Source: CPC320 sp002336405
Lineage (GTDB): Bacteria; Pseudomonadota; Alphaproteobacteria; Rhodobacterales; Rhodobacteraceae
DNA: 64,000 bases
Reading direction: 5' to 3'
Assembly (NCBI GenBank): GCA_949372595.1
Contig: CASIAN010000009.1
Span: 62,001-126,000, forward strand
Shown piece after piece: positions 26,559 to 36,122 of the stretch; the stretch's first letter is position 1; each line of letters opens with the position of its first letter. Under the pieces are notes generated by a model that saw nothing but the letters and a program-made list of their open reading frames with translations, did no database searches and was not told the DNA's origin. The position numbers and the translations under genes were made by a program.

Positions 26559-26581
26559 CCCTTGGTTTATAATGCCAAGGG
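26559..26581. terminator. Possible bidirectional hairpin between DUF4167 and rsmA
   Basis: CCCTTGG (26559-26565) and CCAAGGG (26575-26581) form a 7-bp stem with a 9-nt loop between two convergent genes. T-runs are absent on both sides, so termination by this hairpin alone is doubtful. Confidence 0.4.
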
Positions 26582-26652
26582 CCGCGTTGGGCCGCAGGGT
26601 ATATTGCGCTTTATATTGAATTTGCTAAGTGCGGCGGGTTAAAACCCAGTCC

Positions 26653-27495
26653 TTAGGTCTTTTGTATTTGCCGGGCTAAGTTGCAAAACCCTTCCAAGGA
26701 CACCTGCTCGGCGCGCTCTGTTGGTTTCAGCCCTGCAGCAACCAAATGGTCCTCGATATCCGGCCCGAGACGCTTTAGGGCCGACCGCAGCATTTTCCGT
26801 CTTTGATTGAACGCCATCGCGATCACACGTTCCAAAACCTTGGGATCAGCTGGAAACCGTGGTGACGGCAGAGCGGTGAAATGTACAACTGCGCTGGAAA
26901 TTTTGGGGGGGGGCGTAAATGCCTCTGGGGGCAGCGACATCACAATCTGCGGATCACAGCGCCACTGTGCTAAAAGCGCCAGACGTCCGTAGGCTTTTGA
27001 TCCCGGTTGCGCCACAATCCGTTCTGCAACTTCGCGCTGGAACATCAGCGTCAGGCTGCTCCAAAATGGCGGCCATTGTGGCGGGGTCAGCCATCGGATG
27101 AGTAACTCGGTACCGATATTGTAGGGTAAATTTGCCGCAACCTTTATTGGCGGTGTTAAATAGTGCAGCGGGTCTATGCTGAGCGCGTCTCCTTCTAGCA
27201 CGGTCAGCCGTTCGGGATAGGCGTTTGATATCTGTTGCAGCGCGGCCTGGCAGCGGCGGTCTTTTTCGATAGCGAGCACAAAGCGCGCCCCTTCTGCAAG
27301 CAGGCCACGGGTCAGCCCTCCTGGTCCGGGACCAATTTCCAAGATATCAAAGTCTTCGAGTGGTCCAGCTTGGCGGGCAATTTTGGCAGTGAGATTGAGG
27401 TCGAGCAAAAAATTCTGACCCAAAGACTTGCGTGCCGATAAATCATTCGCGGCGATCACCTCGCGCAGCGCAGGAAGGGAATCAATTTGGCTCAT
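26653..27495 (-). CDS. rsmA: 16S rRNA (adenine1518/1519-N6) dimethyltransferase
   Basis: Dimethylates two adjacent adenines in helix 45 of 16S rRNA (KsgA). 280 residues. LGQNFLLD (25-32), SAM motif I EIGPGPGGLTRGLLA (about 53-67), EKDRR, and motif IV NLPYNIG (about 122-128) are all present. Its start overlaps the pdxA stop by 4 bp (ATGA). It is the last gene of the lptF-lptG-lptD-surA-pdxA-rsmA run, an order well known in proteobacteria. Confidence 0.97.
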   Translation of the reverse strand: MSQIDSLPALREVIAANDLSARKSLGQNFLLDLNLTAKIARQAGPLEDFDILEIGPGPGGLTRGLLAEGARFVLAIEKDRRCQAALQQISNAYPERLTVLEGDALSIDPLHYLTPPIKVAANLPYNIGTELLIRWLTPPQWPPFWSSLTLMFQREVAERIVAQPGSKAYGRLALLAQWRCDPQIVMSLPPEAFTPPPKISSAVVHFTALPSPRFPADPKVLERVIAMAFNQRRKMLRSALKRLGPDIEDHLVAAGLKPTERAEQVSLEGFCNLARQIQKT

Positions 27496-28472
27496 GGCGT
27501 GGTTAGTGCCGTTACGCGCACCATTTCAGCCGCCATTTCTAACGCTTTTATCAATGATGATGGGCGGGCGATCCCGCGCCCGGCAATGTCAAATGCGGTG
27601 CCGTGGTCGGGCGATGTTCTGATAAAGGGCAGGCCGAGAGTGACGTTGACACCGTGGTCAAAATCCAGTGTTTTGATCGGAATAAGTGCTTGGTCGTGAT
27701 ACATGCAGATGGCCGCATCATAGTTTTGACGGGCACGTGCGTGAAACATGGTATCTGCACTGAGCGGACCGTCAATCTGCATACCCTCGGCGCGCAGGCT
27801 CTCCAGTGCCGGGGTGATTAAGTCACGTTCCTGTAGGCCTATTTTGCCGCCTTCTCCGGCATGTGGATTGAGCCCAGCAACCGCTAATCTAGGCCTTGCG
27901 ACCCCAAATTTGCGACGAAGTTCTGCTTCGGTGATCCGTAGAGTGTCGCGTAAAAGATCTGCTGTCAGGGTTTGGGCAACGTCTTGCAGCGGGATGTGAA
28001 TAGTCGTCGGAACCACCCGCAGGGCGTCGCAGGCCAACATCATCACAACCCGGTCGACCCCGGCCAGAGCTGCGAGATATTCGGTATGTCCGGGATGGCT
28101 GAAACCCGCCCCATCTTGCAGGGCTTTTTTATTGATTGGTGCGGTGCACAGTGCGCTGGCAGCGCCTGATTGCACCAGATGAACGGCGCGCGAAATAATG
28201 TTGATGATGGTTTGTGCATTGCGCGGGTTGGGGTTGCCGGGCATGGCCAGTTCCGGGAATGGGTGTGCAAGGACGGGCAAGCCCTGTCTGGCGGCGTCGG
28301 GGGCCTCGCTTGGATCGTCGATCGTGACATAGGCGCTGCCCTTGGGCAGGTGTCGGGGATCACCGATCCAGAAAAATGCCGGCTGTGTACCCAGTTTTTG
28401 CCAAGCCTTTACGCTAAGTTCTGGCCCGATCCCAGAGGGATCGCCACACGTCAGGGCGATAGGTAAAGTCAT
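27492..28472 (-). CDS. pdxA: 4-hydroxythreonine-4-phosphate dehydrogenase
   Basis: NAD-dependent oxidation of 4-phosphohydroxy-L-threonine in DXP-dependent pyridoxal 5'-phosphate synthesis. 326 residues. TCGDPSGIGPEL at the N-terminus, GHTEYLA (metal His), GLNPHAGEGG (second metal His) and MYHDQALIP (third His) are complete. It overlaps both neighbours by 4 bp (surA stop and rsmA start), so translation is coupled. Confidence 0.97.
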   Translation of the reverse strand: MTLPIALTCGDPSGIGPELSVKAWQKLGTQPAFFWIGDPRHLPKGSAYVTIDDPSEAPDAARQGLPVLAHPFPELAMPGNPNPRNAQTIINIISRAVHLVQSGAASALCTAPINKKALQDGAGFSHPGHTEYLAALAGVDRVVMMLACDALRVVPTTIHIPLQDVAQTLTADLLRDTLRITEAELRRKFGVARPRLAVAGLNPHAGEGGKIGLQERDLITPALESLRAEGMQIDGPLSADTMFHARARQNYDAAICMYHDQALIPIKTLDFDHGVNVTLGLPFIRTSPDHGTAFDIAGRGIARPSSLIKALEMAAEMVRVTALTTP

Positions 28473-29695
28473 TGTTCGGCGATATAGGCAGAACTGCGTA
28501 AACTCTGCAGATACTGATCGGCATAAGAAGACAGGCGTTGCATTTGTAAGCCCCGCATCACGTCTTGACGAGACAGGTCTTCAATGGTCTCAGCCAAACG
28601 ACCACACAGCATGACAAGCAACACACTGCCATCGTTGGGGTCGGGCGCTGCAAGCATCATTTCATTCTCGTCAAGCTTGGCGAGTTGCAGGGACAAGCGC
28701 GCTGGGATGTCTGCAGGAGCTTTTGAATGCCGTTGCAGGCGATCTTCGGGTTGGCCCTTGGCAATACCATACAGATCGTCACAGGTATCGGTAAGCGCTG
28801 CGACCTGCTTGGCTTGTTGCAGCGTCTCTTCTGGAGTTTCGGTCAGTATGCGGTACGTCATATAGTCCACCACAGCAATCAATGGTGTGCGGTAGCTTGT
28901 CTCTTCGATATCGCGCAACTGAAATAAGGCCACACCGCCGTCGAGGGGTATGGGTTCTGTAACCTGACCTGGTGTCAAAGACACAATCAAAGACTGCAGC
29001 ATCGGTGGCAATTTGTTCACCTCGGTCCAGTCGAGCCTGCCGCCAATATCTCTGGTCTCGGCTACTGAATAGCGTTCTGCAGCATCTGCAAATTCGTTGA
29101 GCGAGGTAAGTTTTGCAAACAGTTGCGCCCGTGCAGTGACCTGCTCATAGGTGTCTTCCGAGATTGGCATGATCAATTCGGAAAGCAGGACCCGCATCGC
29201 GCTTCCCTCAAGCCGCGCCTGATAGGCGCGATCAACCTCGGCCTCGGTGATTTGGACCCTTGGGGCGAATAATTGCTGTATCAGCATACCCCAAATCAGG
29301 TTTGATTTTATAAAATCTTCGTAACTTTGCCGATCAACCCCTGCTTGGCTCAGTATGGTAACGAAGTCTTCTAACGACAGATTTCCACTTGCGGCAAATT
29401 CTGTCATGCTTTGTTCTAATTTGCCGTCAGATAGTTTTAAGTTCATCCCCGCGGCGAGACTGTTCTTGAGGCGGTCATCAATCAATTGATCCCGCGCCGC
29501 TTGGCGAAGGTCGCCCGAAGTTTGAATGACCTGCAAAAACCGGATACGTTGATCCAACTCATATTGCGTTATGACTGATTGATTCACGCGCAAAACCGCA
29601 GAAACAGCGCTTTGCGATTTTGCAAGATCCGGCAGGCAAAGGGGTATGCAAAGCATCGCGAACAAAAGCGGGCGGAGGCGCATCATGGGGTTCAT
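28469..29695 (-). CDS. surA: SurA-like periplasmic peptidyl-prolyl isomerase/chaperone
   Basis: Periplasmic chaperone for outer-membrane proteins. About 408 residues: signal peptide (LLFAMLCIPLCLPDLAKS), a SurA N-terminal helical domain including VNQSVITQYELDQRIRFLQ, then one parvulin-like domain (about 165-270, SVAETRDIGGRLDWTEVNKLP). Most gammaproteobacterial SurA proteins carry two parvulin domains; here I see one. ATG 29695 has AGGAG about 8 nt upstream and begins 1 bp after the lptD stop. Pairing with lptD agrees with SurA assisting LptD assembly. Confidence 0.93.
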   Translation of the reverse strand: MNPMMRLRPLLFAMLCIPLCLPDLAKSQSAVSAVLRVNQSVITQYELDQRIRFLQVIQTSGDLRQAARDQLIDDRLKNSLAAGMNLKLSDGKLEQSMTEFAASGNLSLEDFVTILSQAGVDRQSYEDFIKSNLIWGMLIQQLFAPRVQITEAEVDRAYQARLEGSAMRVLLSELIMPISEDTYEQVTARAQLFAKLTSLNEFADAAERYSVAETRDIGGRLDWTEVNKLPPMLQSLIVSLTPGQVTEPIPLDGGVALFQLRDIEETSYRTPLIAVVDYMTYRILTETPEETLQQAKQVAALTDTCDDLYGIAKGQPEDRLQRHSKAPADIPARLSLQLAKLDENEMMLAAPDPNDGSVLLVMLCGRLAETIEDLSRQDVMRGLQMQRLSSYADQYLQSLRSSAYIAEQ

Positions 29696-29696
29696 A

Positions 29697-31841
29697 TTAA
29701 TTGCTCCTGCAGGTTCTTGTATACTTAGTGTCACTGCCACTAAATCCAAAGCCACGCAAGTCAACGCCCAAAGCTAGGTCTGTCGAAGGGGTCAGGTTGG
29801 TTGACGAGGCGAAGCGTCTGGATATTTCAAATCGGGCCTGCACACATTCATTTTCGTACGTCAGGCTCAAGCCGGCCGTCGCGGTGCGGTCTGCAGAGAG
29901 ATCATAGCGAATATTGCCTTCGCTATGCCAGTGATCTGACAAGTAATATCCGGTGTTGAGGCTCCATTCGGAGAGTGTTCTGCCGCGATTTTCGTCAGAA
30001 TCGTTTGGCAATGAGATATAGCTGGTCCAAATGCGTCCTCGGTTGCGCTGCCAAGTTGCGTTGGCTTCGATTTTGTCGACATTGGCTTTCGTCTCCATCA
30101 GCCCGCGTACCAAGAAGATCAGCCCTGTGTCATTTTTAATTTGCCCTGCGACTAGGATATCTGAATAGCGGGAGTTTAACCCCGATGTGGCAGAAAAACC
30201 GGAGGCGCTCTCTTTTGTGCCGCGAATGATCTGTCCCAAAACCAGCCCGGATGCCCAGCCTCTGGGATCGTTGTGCAGCCAGCGCATGCCTATTGCAGCA
30301 CGGCTGTCGCGCTCGCGTTGATCAGGGGCGGTAAACCGGCTGAGACTTAGTAAATTGCCTTCGTCAAACTCGCTCAGTGTGCTTTCATCGATCCGTATGT
30401 TGGGTTGTCTATTGCCGCTCCAGCCCAGCTGTAAAACTGGTTCAAACAGCTCATAGGCTTTAGTAGCTGTTATTTTTTTCAGTGGCCATCTCATATCGAT
30501 TGCAACCTCAGGGTTTGCTTTTGCAATCGTCTTATTAAAGGCGCTGTCTTGGGCATAGGTATACGCATCAAAATTAAGGCGCCCAACGACCCCCATCCGC
30601 AGGCCGCGCGGCAATGTCCATCTGCGGCGCCATGACAGCTCAGCGTGGGCGCGGGTCACATCACGCCCGATAATATCGGTTTTTGATGCCCGAATATGGG
30701 TGTGCGCTTCGAGCAATAGTCGGGCTTCGCCACCGGCCTGGGACTGAAAGAACCGCCGTTCTTCCGTCAGGTCCAAGATGAATCTGGGCAGGCTTGCGTT
30801 ATCTTCTGTGGGTCTCAGGCTGTCGTAATTGAGCAATTCTGCTGAGAAGTATTTATTTTTGCGGGTGCGCTCAACTGAGACTGAGCTGTCAAGCCGATCC
30901 TTTGGTGACACCGTGTAATCGGATAAATATGCTTCGTCCATTACGGCTTCGATATCGAAAGACAGTTTGTAATCGCGCTTAAGATTGAACGTCCCATCGC
31001 CAAAAATATAGCCTCTGGCTTTATTTTTCACTAAAGTGTCCGAGGTTAGGGCACCGGTCATGTTAACATCGCCATTATGAAATTTCTGCCGGTAGCGAAA
31101 CTCCATCGTTTTTGTTTTAGACGTAATATGGGGTGTGAGTGTCAGGTCTTTGTGATCCCCCATTGGGATGAAATAGGGCAACTTAAATCCATAACCCACC
31201 AGAGTGTTGGATTTTCCGCGAGGCAACAGAAACCCGCGCGCCCGCTTTAATGTCGGGTCGGGCATGCGCAACCGTGGCAGGTATAAAACTGGGATACCAC
31301 CAAATCGAAGCTGTGCGTCGGTGAAATATAATTGTTTTGTTTCAGTGTCGTGAACCACCCGTCTGGCCCTAATCTGCCATAAAGGCACACCATTTTCGGT
31401 ACAGATTTGGCATGATGACGCGGTGGCGTTATCCATCTGTGTGTAGCGGCCTGAGACCCGTTTGATCTGGCGTGTTGCCAGTTGTAGTTGTTGCGCCAAG
31501 ACAATGCGGGCGCTGTACAACAGCCCATTTTGCAGGTTGGTATCCAATACAGCTTGATCGGCAACGATAATGATGTCATCGCCGTCCTCTAACCTTATTG
31601 GCCCATCGATTGTTAAATCGTCTGTCTGTCTGTCATAGGTTATTCGTTTCGCGCGCAGTATACGGCTGTCAAAGACAACAAATACATTGCCCTCTGCCAC
31701 CAGTTTCGATTGTGGGGTCACCGTGATTGTGTCTGCAACCAGTGAGGCCAAAGACACGGAGGCCGGTGTTTCCGAGGCGCGGGCAGCGGTGCTAAGGCAT
31801 AGCAGACAAATCACTGCCAAAGAGCCTATAAAAACACGCAT
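29697..31841 (-). CDS. lptD: LPS-assembly outer-membrane protein LptD
   Basis: Outer-membrane barrel that inserts LPS into the outer leaflet, with LptE as plug. About 714 residues: signal peptide (FIGSLAVICLLCLSTAARA), an N-terminal OstA/LptA-like jellyroll (about 35-140), then a long beta-barrel rich in alternating aromatic strands. Two Cys in SSCQICTEN and others near the C-terminus (NECVQA, TRTC) are candidates for the disulfides LptD needs. ATG 31841 shares its A with the lptG stop (TGATG). It lies between lptG and surA. Confidence 0.95.
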   Translation of the reverse strand: MRVFIGSLAVICLLCLSTAARASETPASVSLASLVADTITVTPQSKLVAEGNVFVVFDSRILRAKRITYDRQTDDLTIDGPIRLEDGDDIIIVADQAVLDTNLQNGLLYSARIVLAQQLQLATRQIKRVSGRYTQMDNATASSCQICTENGVPLWQIRARRVVHDTETKQLYFTDAQLRFGGIPVLYLPRLRMPDPTLKRARGFLLPRGKSNTLVGYGFKLPYFIPMGDHKDLTLTPHITSKTKTMEFRYRQKFHNGDVNMTGALTSDTLVKNKARGYIFGDGTFNLKRDYKLSFDIEAVMDEAYLSDYTVSPKDRLDSSVSVERTRKNKYFSAELLNYDSLRPTEDNASLPRFILDLTEERRFFQSQAGGEARLLLEAHTHIRASKTDIIGRDVTRAHAELSWRRRWTLPRGLRMGVVGRLNFDAYTYAQDSAFNKTIAKANPEVAIDMRWPLKKITATKAYELFEPVLQLGWSGNRQPNIRIDESTLSEFDEGNLLSLSRFTAPDQRERDSRAAIGMRWLHNDPRGWASGLVLGQIIRGTKESASGFSATSGLNSRYSDILVAGQIKNDTGLIFLVRGLMETKANVDKIEANATWQRNRGRIWTSYISLPNDSDENRGRTLSEWSLNTGYYLSDHWHSEGNIRYDLSADRTATAGLSLTYENECVQARFEISRRFASSTNLTPSTDLALGVDLRGFGFSGSDTKYTRTCRSN

Positions 31842-32935
31842 CAGCCATCCTCCATATGCAAAATTAGGCCAAAAGCCAAAAAAACTGACGCAAAGGGTGG
31901 CGCCCAAGCTGCTAGCATTGGTTCCAACTGGCCGTTTTCTCCTAAAATCTGTGCAAGATTTCGAACGTAATAAAGGCCAAAGCCGATTAATACCGCCATC
32001 AACACTGCAAGGCCGGTGCGCCCATGGCGGTTGTGACGCATGGTAAACGCAGCCCCTACCAACACCATTGCCATCAAAAACAAAGGTCTTGCCAGTTCCA
32101 TATGAAACCAGACCGTGTGACGGCGTGATGAAAAGCCGGCTTGGTTTAACCGTGCGATAAAGCCGGGCAATTCCCAAATTGACACTGTCGAGGGTTTGCC
32201 AAAACTGTCTCGAATACTATCCTGCGTCAGGGTCGAGGGTACCTGTAGCCGGTCAAAATGCACGGACTGCTCTTCGGGGTTTTGGCCTGGAATTAAGCTC
32301 CAGCTCTTGGCATTTTCTAACACCCAAGCGCCTTTTTCCAACCGGGCGCTTTGTGCCAGCACGCGCCGAATTGGCCCTTCGTCCTGCGCATATGTGATAA
32401 AGTTAACGTCATACAAGATTGTAGCGTCGCTGTTGGCCCGTGAGGCTTGGATGACGGTCTGGCCGGTTTCACCGCCCTGGCGCAACCACAGGCCTTCGCC
32501 CCGAATTGAAACCGTTGACACACCGTTATTGCGATAGGTCTCGCGCAGATCCTGAGAGCGCTTTGAGGTAGTTGCAACGATGGGATTACAAATTGCCACG
32601 GCAAAGATTCCCAACGCAAAGGCCACCAGAACCGGAGCCATAAGGCTGTAGACTGCCGATCTGCCGCTGGCGCGGGTGACGATCAACTCACTGCTGCGTG
32701 ACAGCGACATAAACAGTAAAATTGTGGCGAGAATGACAATCAGTGGCAGCATGATGTAAAGCGCGCTGGGCGCATTCAAAAGGCTGAGCCAAAGCACATC
32801 CTGAAAGGGGACCTCGCGGCCAAATCGGCGCAGTTGATCAATCAGGTCTAGCATTGCTAGAAAGCAAAAAAACATACCGAATACGGCCGCTAATGTGGTG
32901 GCAAATCTCTGGGCAAAGTAGATGTGCAGCATCAT
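31841..32935 (-). CDS. lptG: LPS export ABC transporter permease LptG
   Basis: One of the two permeases of the LptB2FG complex that extracts LPS from the inner membrane. About 364 residues: helices near the N-terminus (ATTLAAVFGMFFCFLAMLDLI), two more at about 60-120, a periplasmic jellyroll domain (about 125-265) and three C-terminal helices. I chose ATG 32935, which forms an ATGA overlap with the lptF stop, although the frame is open for 36 codons further. The cytoplasmic ATPase LptB is not in this window. Confidence 0.94.
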   Translation of the reverse strand: MMLHIYFAQRFATTLAAVFGMFFCFLAMLDLIDQLRRFGREVPFQDVLWLSLLNAPSALYIMLPLIVILATILLFMSLSRSSELIVTRASGRSAVYSLMAPVLVAFALGIFAVAICNPIVATTSKRSQDLRETYRNNGVSTVSIRGEGLWLRQGGETGQTVIQASRANSDATILYDVNFITYAQDEGPIRRVLAQSARLEKGAWVLENAKSWSLIPGQNPEEQSVHFDRLQVPSTLTQDSIRDSFGKPSTVSIWELPGFIARLNQAGFSSRRHTVWFHMELARPLFLMAMVLVGAAFTMRHNRHGRTGLAVLMAVLIGFGLYYVRNLAQILGENGQLEPMLAAWAPPFASVFLAFGLILHMEDG

Positions 32936-34056
32936 CGGTGTGCGGCCTTTGCAACGCGCCGAAACGGCGGATGTGCCACATAGCTCAAACACCCCAGAGT
33001 GAGTAGAAAGCCCACAAGGGTCGGCGCATAGATGAGGGGCCAAAGGTTTGGATTGGCCCGTACAGGATCAATCATCACGCTTTCGGTAAGTTTGATTAAA
33101 ACTAAAAGTGCAATTGCAAAAACGATCTGTCGGCCGATACCAAATCTGCTGAAACCCGCAGTCAGCAGAGTAGCGAACCCGATCAGTGCCGCAACTAGGC
33201 ACAGTAGGGGTTGTTGAAACCGTCCATGGACTTCTTGCAGGACACGTCCAAGTGAGACATTGGTTTGTTCGGCGATTTGGTCTGGCCAACGCAGTAATTC
33301 TCCAGTTGGGATTTGTTTGATATTTCGGGTTTTGTCAGTGCGCGTTTTAATCAATGCGCTGATGTCATATGACAAATCATCAAAGCTGGTGGTAGACAAC
33401 AATTGGTTCTCAGTTGAAAGCACTTGAACGAGGCCATTCACCATCGCCAGTTTCGTGCCCAGCGTGTCCCGCATCAGGTAGGCGGTTTTGGCCGTGTAGA
33501 TATTTGACACTTCGGGGTTGCGCTGATCTGATACGAAAATATCGCTGAGACGGCCATCGTCAGAAATGTCGCGAATATAGAGCGTGATGCCCTTTGCCGG
33601 ATGCAGGAATGTTCCGGGTCGTAAAAGCCGGGCATAGAGGTCTTTGGCGATGTCCGTCTCGCGGTCTCGCAATTGCTGCAGGCTTACCGGCACAAGTGTG
33701 TGGGTCATAAGGGACATCATGGTTGCAGTTATCACTCCAAACACTAAGACCGGCCAGGCCAATCTCCAGGGCGAAAATCCTGTGGCCTGCATGACTGTCA
33801 GTTCGCTTTCTGACGCCAACCGGTTGGTGACGTAAACCGCAGCCCCGAAAGCCGCGATGGGCAACACGCTACGGACTACGTTTGGAAGGGTGAGTACAGT
33901 AAACTCCAGAACCACGGCTGCTGAGTGCCCGTCAGAAATCAGACGGTCAAAGACTTTAACAGTGTTGTTCACCCAATACACTGATACCAATACCAAAGCA
34001 AAAAAGCCAAACATCACCATCAGTTGCGACAGGATGTATCTGTCGAATTTGCGCAC
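32932..34056 (-). CDS. lptF: LPS export ABC transporter permease LptF
   Basis: Partner of LptG in LPS extraction. About 374 residues with the same architecture: KFDRYILSQL and three N-terminal helices, a periplasmic domain (about 125-260) and three C-terminal helices. I chose the GTG at 34056 because GGAGG lies 6 nt upstream and the resulting VRKFDRYIL start fits LptF; an ORF start 13 codons earlier has no such site. First gene of the six-gene minus-strand operon and divergent from pepA, with 128 bp between the starts. Confidence 0.94.
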   Translation of the reverse strand: MRKFDRYILSQLMVMFGFFALVLVSVYWVNNTVKVFDRLISDGHSAAVVLEFTVLTLPNVVRSVLPIAAFGAAVYVTNRLASESELTVMQATGFSPWRLAWPVLVFGVITATMMSLMTHTLVPVSLQQLRDRETDIAKDLYARLLRPGTFLHPAKGITLYIRDISDDGRLSDIFVSDQRNPEVSNIYTAKTAYLMRDTLGTKLAMVNGLVQVLSTENQLLSTTSFDDLSYDISALIKTRTDKTRNIKQIPTGELLRWPDQIAEQTNVSLGRVLQEVHGRFQQPLLCLVAALIGFATLLTAGFSRFGIGRQIVFAIALLVLIKLTESVMIDPVRANPNLWPLIYAPTLVGFLLTLGCLSYVAHPPFRRVAKAAHR

Positions 34057-34184
34057 GATGGACCTCCAAACACGGTAATCTTGGTTTGGACACATTATCG
34101 GAATTGAATCAAAGGTAAAACTGCTATCTACTCAAATGCTAAGGCTCTTTGCGAGTTATTTTCATTTTGAACAGGACCGAACCG

Positions 34185-35660
34185 ATGACACAGCCCTCCG
34201 AGATTACTTTTTTGGCCAATGACCTCGATCAAATTGCCACCTTCGAAGGCCGAATAGCGGTTTTTCTATCGGGCGCGGACGGTTTGGATCTGGCCGCACG
34301 CCGGGCCAACCGGTTGAGCCAAGGGGCAATAGACCGTTTTGCCCAATCCAAAACATTTGACGAGATGAAGCCTGGTCAGGTTTTTAGCTTGAATTTCCCA
34401 TCTGGTATGGCGGCTGAGGCGCTTGATATTGTGAAATTGCCCCGTCGTCCCGAGTGTGAGCCTGCGCGCGCTGCGGGGGTTGCGTTGGGTAAAATACGCG
34501 GAAGCCAAGCGGTTTTAGTCCTCGCAGGCAATAATCCCAAAACTTCTGATATTGCTTTGGGGATCATGCTGCGGGGTTATAATTTCAACGATCATAAAAC
34601 AGCCACTGATTCGGATTTCGACGTTGCCGCCACTTATGTAATGGTCAGCAATACCGAAGAGCAGGAGGCGGCGTTCCATGCGGTGCGCGCGGTGGCCGAG
34701 GCGGTGTTTTTTACCCGTGATCTGGTCACTGAACCGGCCAATGTTTTGACCACGACTGAATTTGCGGATCGGCTGGTGGCGCTGGGCGATTTGGGCCTTA
34801 AAGTCGAAGTGCTGGAAGAGGATAAATTAGCCGAATTGGGCATGGGGTCTTTGCTCTGCGTGGGTCAGGGCAGTGCCAGCCCGTCTAAAGTGGTTGTTAT
34901 GAAATGGGACGGCGGTATTGAGGGCGCATCCCCACTGGCGTTGGTTGGCAAGGGTGTGGTGTTTGACACCGGTGGCATTTCGTTAAAGCCGGCCGGTGGC
35001 ATGGAAGACATGACAATGGACATGGGCGGCGCTGGCGTCGTGGCCGGGGTGATGCAGGCGCTTGCGGCGCGCAAAGCCAAGGCCAATGTGGTTGGCCTGG
35101 TCGGTCTGGTTGAAAACATGCCCTCCAGTACGGCGACCCGCCCGGGAGATGTGGTGCGGTCGATGAAGGGCGATACCATCGAGGTGATCAATACCGATGC
35201 CGAGGGTCGTTTGGTGTTGGCTGATGTGCTGTGGTACGCTCAGACCCGTTTTGCGCCGGTTGCGGTCATCGATCTGGCGACCTTAACAGGGGCTGCGATC
35301 GTGGCTTTGGGTCATGAGAACGCAGCGGTGTTTTCCAACGATGATACGCTGTGCCAAAACTTTCTTGACGCGGCCGCTTCTGAAGGCGAGGGCGCTTGGC
35401 GGATGCCTTTGGGCAGAGCCTATGACAAGTTGATCAAATCGCCGATTGCCGATATGAAAAACACAGGGGGCCGACCGGCCGGATCGGTCACGGCAGCGCA
35501 GTTCTTGCAGCGCTTTGTTAGATCTGAGACGCCTTGGATACATCTCGATATTGCTGGCGTGGCGTATATTAAATCCGAGAGCACCTATTCACCCAAAGGT
35601 GCAACGGGTTGGGGTGTAATGTCACTGAACCGGTTGATTGCCGATAGATTCGAGGTCTAA
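34185..35660 (+). CDS. pepA: Leucyl aminopeptidase (M17)
   Basis: Cytosolic hexameric di-metal aminopeptidase that removes N-terminal residues from peptides. About 491 residues. VGKGVVFDTGGISLKP carries a metal Asp and a catalytic Lys, and the signature NTDAEGRLVLADVLWYA (about 336-352) carries Asp, Glu and Arg of the active site. ATG 34185 is preceded by AGGA at 8 nt; an upstream in-frame ATG lacks homology. holC follows with a 1-bp overlap (TAATG). Confidence 0.96.
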   Translation: MTQPSEITFLANDLDQIATFEGRIAVFLSGADGLDLAARRANRLSQGAIDRFAQSKTFDEMKPGQVFSLNFPSGMAAEALDIVKLPRRPECEPARAAGVALGKIRGSQAVLVLAGNNPKTSDIALGIMLRGYNFNDHKTATDSDFDVAATYVMVSNTEEQEAAFHAVRAVAEAVFFTRDLVTEPANVLTTTEFADRLVALGDLGLKVEVLEEDKLAELGMGSLLCVGQGSASPSKVVVMKWDGGIEGASPLALVGKGVVFDTGGISLKPAGGMEDMTMDMGGAGVVAGVMQALAARKAKANVVGLVGLVENMPSSTATRPGDVVRSMKGDTIEVINTDAEGRLVLADVLWYAQTRFAPVAVIDLATLTGAAIVALGHENAAVFSNDDTLCQNFLDAAASEGEGAWRMPLGRAYDKLIKSPIADMKNTGGRPAGSVTAAQFLQRFVRSETPWIHLDIAGVAYIKSESTYSPKGATGWGVMSLNRLIADRFEV

Positions 35661-36118
35661 TGGGTGCGGCGTTCTTCTATCATCTGACGCGTACACCGCT
35701 TGAAAATACGCTGTCGATGCTGTTGGGCAAGTCGTTGGCCGCCGGTTGGCGGGTTGCGGTGCGCGGGTGCGCGGCCGAACGGATGGTCTGGCTGGACCAT
35801 CAATTGTGGCAGGGGGCCAGTGATGATTTCTTGCCACACGGGCTGGCCGGAGGGGTGCATGATGCGGCGCAGCCGGTTTTGCTGACCACGACCAAAGATA
35901 TGGCGAACGCGGCGTCTTGTTTAATGGCGGTTGATGGGGCCGACGTTGCCCCGGAGGAAGTGCAGCGCTTAGAGCGGGTCTGCGTCTTGTTCGACGGTAA
36001 TTCAGCGACCTCTCTGGATGCCGCACGCGGACAATGGAAAGCTTTGACTGACGCGGGCTGTTCGGCTCAATACTGGTCAGAGGCATCCGGCCGGTGGGAA
36101 AAGAAGGCCGAAAAATAA
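35660..36118 (+). CDS. holC: DNA polymerase III subunit chi
   Basis: Chi connects the clamp-loader complex to single-strand binding protein. 152 residues, typical of alphaproteobacterial HolC: FYHLTRTPLENTLSMLLGKSLAAGW at the start (given here in overview), then a compact Rossmann-like core with ERMVWLDHQLW and VLFDGNS. It overlaps the pepA stop by 1 bp (TAATG), the usual pepA-holC pairing. Convergent with the retropepsin-like gene, 4 bp apart. Confidence 0.93.
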   Translation: MGAAFFYHLTRTPLENTLSMLLGKSLAAGWRVAVRGCAAERMVWLDHQLWQGASDDFLPHGLAGGVHDAAQPVLLTTTKDMANAASCLMAVDGADVAPEEVQRLERVCVLFDGNSATSLDAARGQWKALTDAGCSAQYWSEASGRWEKKAEK

Positions 36119-36122
36119 TGGG

